A DNA stretch of 64,000 bases, from assembly GCF_024448985.1 (NCBI RefSeq), contig NZ_JAMOII010000007.1, positions 99,049 to 163,048 of the forward strand. The letters run 5' to 3'. The position numbers were made by a program, and so were the translations under genes. The notes under the pieces are model-generated. The model saw only the letters and a list, made by a program, of their open reading frames with translations. It made no database searches and was not told where the DNA came from. The first letter of the stretch is position 1; every line of letters starts with the position of its first letter. Shown piece by piece: positions 59,660 to 64,000 of this stretch. Source of the stretch: Stutzerimonas stutzeri. GTDB lineage: Bacteria; Pseudomonadota; Gammaproteobacteria; Pseudomonadales; Pseudomonadaceae.

Positions 59660-60148
59660 TTAATCCCTTGGTGTATCGTCTCGGAATCGGGCACTACGCG
59701 CATGGCTAACGTCGTCCGCCATCGGCTCATCTATCGAAGGGAGACGATCGATGTCAGCTTGCACATCAACCGGCTGGCTGTCTCTCCAATCGCGGAATGC
59801 CTGCAGCTCGCCGGACCATTTGCGCATGACCCATCCCAGCACCGCGAGATCGTCGATGAAGCCAAGCCCGGGGATCCAGTCCGGTATGGCATCCATCGGC
59901 GAGAGGAAGTACAACAGCCCAGCCACTGCAGCGATCAGCGCAGGTCTGCTGATGGCCCTGTACTCGCCCCGCCACCAAGCCACACATAACGCCTGCAGCA
60001 AACCCAGGTCTTCACGCAGACCTTTCATAAGCCCGCCACGTGCCGAGCGCTTGCGAGCGACGGCAAGCAGCACCATGGGTAACCGTCCACGGGCGAGTAC
60101 GCGTTGCGCTATGGGCAAATAGCGGAAGAATTTCCAAGGGAGCTTCAT
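59660..60148 (-). CDS. YkvA/DUF1232 membrane protein
   Basis: A 162-residue protein with the DUF1232 core ALIAAVAGLLYFLSPMDAIPD followed by GLGFIDDLAVLGWVM, one or two membrane segments, a basic N terminus and an acidic C terminus. Start ATG 60148 has a very strong AGGAGGT site. Function of the family is unknown. Two DnaA-box sequences lie 43-65 bases ahead of the start. Confidence 0.83.
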   Translation of the reverse strand: MKLPWKFFRYLPIAQRVLARGRLPMVLLAVARKRSARGGLMKGLREDLGLLQALCVAWWRGEYRAISRPALIAAVAGLLYFLSPMDAIPDWIPGLGFIDDLAVLGWVMRKWSGELQAFRDWRDSQPVDVQADIDRLPSIDEPMADDVSHARSARFRDDTPRD

Positions 60149-60190
60149 CGAATACCTCCTGCAAAACCGCGCCATAGAAGCATTCGGCAA

Positions 60191-60393
60191 TTATCCACAA
60201 TTCCTGTGGATAACCTTGTGAACAGTTCTTGGATGACTTCCCCAAACGCCCGTCTGACGCGGCCTTCAAACAGATCGATGGGTTTTTGCTCAGCGAACAT
60301 AAAGCCTTTAAAATCAGCAACTTAAGAATGTCCAGAAATTTCTTGAGCGGTGACGGCGAAGCCGGTGGGTTACGTTTCCCAGAATGTGCATAA
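60191..60393. promoter_or_regulatory. Cluster of three consensus DnaA boxes
   Basis: TTATCCACA at 60191-60199 and its inverse TGTGGATAA at 60205-60213 are separated by five bases; a third box TGTGCATAA (inverse TTATGCACA) is at 60385-60393. All fit TTATNCACA exactly. The region between and after (60280-60440) is AT-rich for this genome. The stretch 60149-60606 has no convincing gene. It could be a DnaA-controlled promoter of ykvA or a DnaA-titrating or reactivating site; it is not next to dnaA/dnaN. Confidence 0.6.
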
Positions 60394-60544
60394 CCGTAAC
60401 ATGTCAACGCTTTTTTAAGGCAATTTCGGCTTCTTAGGAGTAGACAAACTCGCCCGATCGTTCTAACAGAGACAGCCCAACGATCCTCTATGTTCAAGCC
60501 GAGCAGCTGTCTTTCCGGATTGAATCACGCGAGCCACAAACGAA

Positions 60545-60567
60545 AACCCCGCCGAAGCGGCGGGGTT
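60545..60567 (-). terminator. Intrinsic terminator of hsp20
   Basis: AACCCCGCCG-CTT-CGGCGGGGTT on the minus strand followed by TTCGTTTGTG, 40 bases after the hsp20 stop. Confidence 0.85.
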
Positions 60568-60606
60568 CTCCATCAGTCGACGAGCCGCAATGCGACCCCT
60601 TGCGGG

Positions 60607-61053
60607 TTACGCCTCGTTCAGAGCCAGGCGCTCACCGTTAATCGGTATGCGCTTGGGCTTGGCCTCTTCCGGAACCACGCGCTCGAGCTGGATGCTCAGC
60701 AGGCCGTTGTTGAGTGCTGCGCCTCGGACCTCGATATGATCGGCGAGACGGAAGGAGAGCTTGAACGCACGCTGGGCAATACCCTGGTGCAGATAGGTGA
60801 CGTTCTCACCACTGCTCTCTCGTTTCCCGCCGCTAATGGTCAGCACGCCACGCTCGACCTGCAGATCCAGATCGGACTCCTGGAAACCGGCGGCTGCTAC
60901 GATGATGCGGTACTGGTCATCGCCGTGCTTTTCAACGTCATACGGTGGGAACGAGCTGCCCGCGTCGTTACGCAGGGCCGACTCGAACAGATCATTGAAA
61001 CGATCGAAGCCAATGGATTGGCGGAACAGCGGAGCCATGGAAAAACTAGTCAT
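60607..61053 (-). CDS. ibpA: Small heat-shock protein Hsp20 (IbpA-like)
   Basis: A 148-residue small heat-shock protein, an ATP-independent holdase. The alpha-crystallin domain (~35-125) is framed by YDVEKHGDDQYRIIVAAAGF and GLLSIQLERVVPEEAKPKRIPI; the C-terminal I-P-I oligomerisation motif is present. Its leader carries a ROSE-type thermometer and a sigma-32 promoter. Confidence 0.93.
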   Translation of the reverse strand: MTSFSMAPLFRQSIGFDRFNDLFESALRNDAGSSFPPYDVEKHGDDQYRIIVAAAGFQESDLDLQVERGVLTISGGKRESSGENVTYLHQGIAQRAFKLSFRLADHIEVRGAALNNGLLSIQLERVVPEEAKPKRIPINGERLALNEA

Positions 61054-61115
61054 TTGTATCTCCTGATAGTCAGCGAGTGGTTACTACAGGACCCGAATTC
61101 GGCATCCTGTGTAAC
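61054..61115 (-). ncRNA. ROSE-type RNA thermometer in the hsp20 leader
   Basis: The minus-strand leader has a long hairpin at 61080-61115 (GTTAC, CAGGA and CCGAATTCGG pair with TCCTG and GTAAC). It is followed by CTCGCTGA-CTA-TCAGGAG, in which the ribosome site AGGAG is paired and one G of the TCGCT motif is bulged. This U(U/C)GCU-against-SD pairing with a bulged G is the hallmark of ROSE elements, known upstream of ibpA in Pseudomonas. Confidence 0.65.
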
Positions 61116-61117
61116 CC

Positions 61118-61146
61118 TAAATAGGAATTGCCCCGCCCATTTCAAG
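61118..61146 (-). promoter_or_regulatory. Candidate sigma-32 heat-shock promoter of hsp20
   Basis: On the minus strand CTTGAAA (61146-61140), a 14-base spacer and CCTATTTA (61125-61118) match the sigma-32 -35 and most of the -10. A start near 61110 gives a leader that just contains the thermometer. Confidence 0.55.
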
Positions 61147-61165
61147 ACCATTCGTCGGAGTTTTC

Positions 61166-61912
61166 ATGTCCAGAGTCATGCTGATTACAGGCAGCAGCCG
61201 AGGCATCGGTGCGGCCACCGCCAGGCTCGCCGCAGCCGAAGGCTACGCGCTGTGCCTCAACTTCCATCAGCGTCAAGATATCGCGCAGCAGTTGCTCGAG
61301 GAGCTTCGAGTTGCCGGCACACACGCCATCGCGGTAAGAGCCGATATCGCAGACGAGGCACAGGTCGCCAGCCTGTTCGCCACGATCGACAAGGAATTCG
61401 GCAGGCTCGACGTGCTGGTCAATAACGCCGGCATGCTGGAACGGCAGATGCGTCTGGACGAGATGGATGCGGCGCGGCTGGTGCGGGTGTTCGCGACCAA
61501 TGTGACCGGCAGTTTCCTTTGCGCGCGCGAGGCGGTGAAACGCATGTCCACCCGCTATGGCGGCAACGGCGGCGCCATCGTCAATGTCTCCTCGATTGCC
61601 GCAAAGCTCGGCGCGCCTAACGAATACATCGATTACGCGGCCGCCAAGGGCGCGATCGATAGCATGACGCTTGGCCTGGCGAAAGAAGTTGCCGCAGAAG
61701 GCATTCGGGTCAATGCGGTGCGGCCGGGCGTGATTCGTACAGAGATTCATGCCAGCGGTGGTGAGCCGGGCCGCGTTGAGCGCGTCAAGGCCAGCGTGCC
61801 CATGGGGCGCGGCGGTGACGCTGAGGAAGTGGCTGAGGCGATTCTATGGCTGGCCAGTGAAAAAGCCAGCTACACCAGTGGCGCCCTACTGGACGTCAGC
61901 GGCGGGCGCTAG
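61166..61912 (+). CDS. Short-chain dehydrogenase/reductase, FabG-like
   Basis: A 248-residue classical [20 protein letters not shown] at 6-22, NNAG near 89-92, catalytic Ser-x-Tyr-x-Lys in IDYAAAKGA, and a C-terminal [15 protein letters not shown] typical of tetrameric FabG-like enzymes. CGGAG precedes the ATG. Its stop overlaps the convergent dusC stop by four bases. Substrate unknown. Confidence 0.85.
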   Translation: MSRVMLITGSSRGIGAATARLAAAEGYALCLNFHQRQDIAQQLLEELRVAGTHAIAVRADIADEAQVASLFATIDKEFGRLDVLVNNAGMLERQMRLDEMDAARLVRVFATNVTGSFLCAREAVKRMSTRYGGNGGAIVNVSSIAAKLGAPNEYIDYAAAKGAIDSMTLGLAKEVAAEGIRVNAVRPGVIRTEIHASGGEPGRVERVKASVPMGRGGDAEEVAEAILWLASEKASYTSGALLDVSGGR

Positions 61913-62883
61913 ATAACCGCCTCGAACTCCGATGCCTTGCAGGTGATGCCCAACAAGGCATCGAGTCGCTCGCAATCGTCCATCCGCCGCAGCTGGGCAA
62001 ACAGCGTAACGGCTTGCGGATAAGTACGAGTCAGCATGGAAATCCATTGTTTGAGACGCCCGGGTGCGTAGCGCGGAGAGATCTTGCGGCGCGCCTGCAA
62101 CCAGAAGCCAGCGAGCAGCGGCTGCAGATCTTCCCAGCTCATCGGCTCAACCTCTGCACCATGCTTTGCTGCATTGATCTGGCGCGCCAGGTCCGGCCGA
62201 CAGACCAATCCACGCCCTAGCATGATGTCTTCGACGCCGCTGATTTCGCGGCAACGACGCCAGTCGTCCAGCGACCAGATATCGCCATTAGCGAACACAG
62301 GGATATTCACTACATCCTGAACCTTGGCGACCCACTCCCAATGCGCAGGCGGCTTGTAACCCTGCAACTTGGTCCGGGCATGCACGACCAGTTGCTCCGC
62401 ACCACCATCCACCAGGGCTCTGGCGCAATCTAGCGCCCCGTCCGGACTGTCGAAACCCAGCCGCATCTTGGCCGTGACCGGGACATGTGCAGGCACCGCC
62501 TTGCGTACCTCGCGCAGTATCGAATGAAGCAGTTCGGGCTCCTTGAGCAGAACAGCGCCGCCACGAGATTTGTTTACCGTTTTAGCCGGACAGCCGAAGT
62601 TAAGATCGATGGCAGGCGCACCGAGGGTGCAGGCAAAGGCCGCATTGTCGGCCAGGCAAGACGGATCCGAACCCAGCAATTGCACACGCAACTGGGTGCC
62701 GGCGCGAGTCCGGGCGCCGTTATCGAGCTCGGGTGCAAGCTTGCGGAAGCTGGACGGCGGCAACAGGCGATCCGACACTCGAATGAACTCGGTCACGCAC
62801 CAATCGATACCGCCGACACCCGTCAGCACATCGCGAAGAATCTCATCGACCAGCCCTTCCATGGGGGCCAAGGCAATTTGCAT
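61909..62883 (-). CDS. dusC: tRNA-dihydrouridine(16) synthase DusC
   Basis: A 324-residue FMN enzyme that reduces U16 in the tRNA D-loop. The N-terminal [16 protein letters not shown] and active-site Cys in [16 protein letters not shown], plus KMRLGFDS and GDIWSLDDW, place it in the DusC rather than DusA/DusB group. TIM barrel plus C-terminal helical domain, usual length. Confidence 0.92.
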   Translation of the reverse strand: MQIALAPMEGLVDEILRDVLTGVGGIDWCVTEFIRVSDRLLPPSSFRKLAPELDNGARTRAGTQLRVQLLGSDPSCLADNAAFACTLGAPAIDLNFGCPAKTVNKSRGGAVLLKEPELLHSILREVRKAVPAHVPVTAKMRLGFDSPDGALDCARALVDGGAEQLVVHARTKLQGYKPPAHWEWVAKVQDVVNIPVFANGDIWSLDDWRRCREISGVEDIMLGRGLVCRPDLARQINAAKHGAEVEPMSWEDLQPLLAGFWLQARRKISPRYAPGRLKQWISMLTRTYPQAVTLFAQLRRMDDCERLDALLGITCKASEFEAVI

Positions 62884-62965
62884 CAGAAACAGCCCAATCG
62901 AAAAAGGAGCGCATTGTACGTAGGCCGACCGCGCTTAGAAACGCCCTGGGCGTGCCGCCTGGCGA

Positions 62966-63256
62966 CTACTGGTCTGTATCTTCGCGGTCTCCAATGGTAT
63001 CGGTTCCGGTCGTTGCGCCCATGCCACCCGTGGTGCCGGAGGCTCCCGTGCCCATGGTGCCTAACCCAGGCTCATCATCCACCCCTTCGCCATCGTCCCG
63101 TTCATCCTGCGTTGCGCCCCCAATATCGGATGAAGGCTGCTCTATCGCTTGGTTATCGGTAGTAGAAGGATTGGACAGCTCACCGCTGGGCTCGGCCAAG
63201 GCAGCGCCGGAAACGAATATCAGGCCAGCGGTCATCAAGACAAGTGTGTTCGACAT
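62966..63256 (-). CDS. Small exported acidic Gly/Thr-rich protein
   Basis: A 96-residue protein with signal peptide MSNTLVLMTAGLIFVSGAALA and a disordered mature part rich in Ser, Asp, Gly and Thr (GTMGTGASGTTGGMGATTGTD). GGGAGAG precedes the ATG. No known domain. It is next to another small exported acidic protein on the same strand. Confidence 0.65.
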   Translation of the reverse strand: MSNTLVLMTAGLIFVSGAALAEPSGELSNPSTTDNQAIEQPSSDIGGATQDERDDGEGVDDEPGLGTMGTGASGTTGGMGATTGTDTIGDREDTDQ

Positions 63257-63287
63257 CGTTGCTCTCCCGTTTCATCGATTCAGCCAG

Positions 63288-63602
63288 TCAGTCGTCATCG
63301 CGATCACGATCACCGAGGGTTCGGCGCGGGCGATGTTCCATATCGGTGTCGTTATCACCGTGACCCGCTTCGTCGTAGATCTTTTTTTGCCGCTCCTTGC
63401 TCTCGACTCGATCTGCCCCGGGCTGCTCGGGTAGCCGCCGGATCCCTTCACCGACGCCCATCGAGCCGTTACCCAAAGAACGGTCGACCGCACCCGTGTT
63501 TTGTGCCAACTCGATATCAACGGAATCGGCCGATGCGGCAGCTGTGCCGATCGCGGCAAGCCCAGCCACGAAGCCAAGCGTGATAACTAGACAGGTCTTC
63601 AT
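63288..63602 (-). CDS. Small exported charged protein
   Basis: A 104-residue protein with a signal peptide (LVITLGFVAGLAAIGTAAASA) and a highly charged, probably disordered mature part ending in HRPRRTLGDRDRDDD. A strong AAGGAGGAG site supports translation. The gap to the next gene is 31 bases, so the two are one operon. Function unknown; the GGD/DRD-rich tail might bind cations. Confidence 0.68.
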   Translation of the reverse strand: MKTCLVITLGFVAGLAAIGTAAASADSVDIELAQNTGAVDRSLGNGSMGVGEGIRRLPEQPGADRVESKERQKKIYDEAGHGDNDTDMEHRPRRTLGDRDRDDD

Positions 63603-63757
63603 ATCTCCTCCTTCAAGAGTCGTGGCAATCGTTAGGCAACCCTCAGTGCGAGCCGTGCGCCGCCGAGCAGCATCACTGACCAGCGGCAGCGGAACCGTCC
63701 ATCCAAACCCAGGTCCCAGCTACAGAGGCTGATGTCAGGTTAGAAAGGAATCCAACA

Positions 63758-63943
63758 ATGATCACTCCCGCACTGGTAATTCTTTTGATGATCTTCGGCT
63801 GGAGCGCTGCCGCACTGGCGATGCTTTGGGGGATGCTGCGAATCACTCGTTACCATCAAAAGCCCAGCCCGAGCGCCACACCGGCCCGGCAGTTCCCGGC
63901 TGCTGCTGCGAAATCAGGTATCAGCGTTTCGCTAAGCGCTTGA
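63758..63943 (+). CDS. Small single-span membrane protein
   Basis: A 61-residue protein with one membrane helix (LVILLMIFGWSAAALAMLWGML) and a short basic, Pro/Ala-rich tail. AAAGGAA precedes the ATG. No known family. Divergent from the exported-protein pair. The last 57 bases of the window hold no identifiable gene. Confidence 0.55.
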   Translation: MITPALVILLMIFGWSAAALAMLWGMLRITRYHQKPSPSATPARQFPAAAAKSGISVSLSA

Positions 63944-64000
63944 AGAAATAGGCGCTATCCTAAATTAGGCCGTGACATGGCGAACCAAAGCTGTAGAATG

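Noticed and set aside
60490-61425. 311-aa plus-strand frame opposite hsp20
   Set aside because: Antisense to hsp20 and its leader and then out of frame with the SDR gene; no family match.

Overview
The window is GC-rich, densely coded bacterial chromosome. Protein families, gene order and intergenic repeats all point to a gammaproteobacterium of the Pseudomonadaceae, most likely the Pseudomonas stutzeri group (Stutzerimonas). This is judged from recalled synteny with P. aeruginosa blocks around PA0877-PA0884, PA0854-PA0860, PA3456-PA3463, PA3234-PA3247 and PA3257-PA3258; no search was run. About 60 protein genes were placed. No rRNA, tRNA, CRISPR array, prophage or transposase gene was seen.

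Layout. 1-1.75 kb: end of a sodium:solute symporter and a 43-residue partner. 2-10.4 kb: an itaconate/branched dicarboxylate catabolic cluster (ich, acyl-CoA dehydrogenase, VOC protein, MmgE/PrpD protein, ict, ccl, TRAP binding protein) read leftward, with its divergent LysR regulator. The TRAP membrane subunits are missing. 10.6-19.7 kb: MFS transporter, ribosome rescue factor arfB, a membrane hydrolase, an amino acid permease, a chemoreceptor, an ABC exporter and a DsbA-like protein. 19.8-28.4 kb: trhO, bolA, DUF2059, fumC, thiolase, polyphosphate:AMP phosphotransferase, mnmC. 28.4-38.1 kb: DUF1127/LysR pair, the three-gene NAGGN osmoprotectant operon with a candidate AlgU promoter, a 7TM hybrid histidine kinase and a YheU protein. 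38.2-43.5 kb: an unknown protein, an MFS transporter, an SDR, the actP/DUF485 acetate uptake pair and a DUF2061 protein. 43.8-53.9 kb: an alpha/beta hydrolase coupled to an MlaA-like protein, pirin, lipid A acyltransferase, minCDE, rluA, a methyltransferase, an M18 aminopeptidase and a quinone oxidoreductase. 54.2-64 kb: periplasmic protease prc, an EAL/GGDEF protein, an overlapping HTH / unknown / Sel1 operon, ykvA, a cluster of DnaA-box sequences, hsp20 with a ROSE-type RNA thermometer, an SDR, dusC and three small exported or membrane proteins.

How parts fit together. The first 10 kb converts itaconate through itaconyl-CoA and citramalyl-CoA to acetyl-CoA and pyruvate. Acetate uptake, fumarase and thiolase elsewhere in the window serve general central carbon metabolism. 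Envelope and osmotic stress form a second theme: NAGGN synthesis, Prc (which in Pseudomonas acts on MucA and so on AlgU), lipid A acylation, an MlaA-like protein and Hsp20.

The least explained signals are a cluster of three consensus DnaA boxes at 60.2-60.4 kb, a 330-bp element with perfect 19-bp terminal inverted repeats between htrB and minC, two other inverted-repeat element families, and the overlapping HTH / unknown / Sel1 operon at 58.4-59.5 kb.
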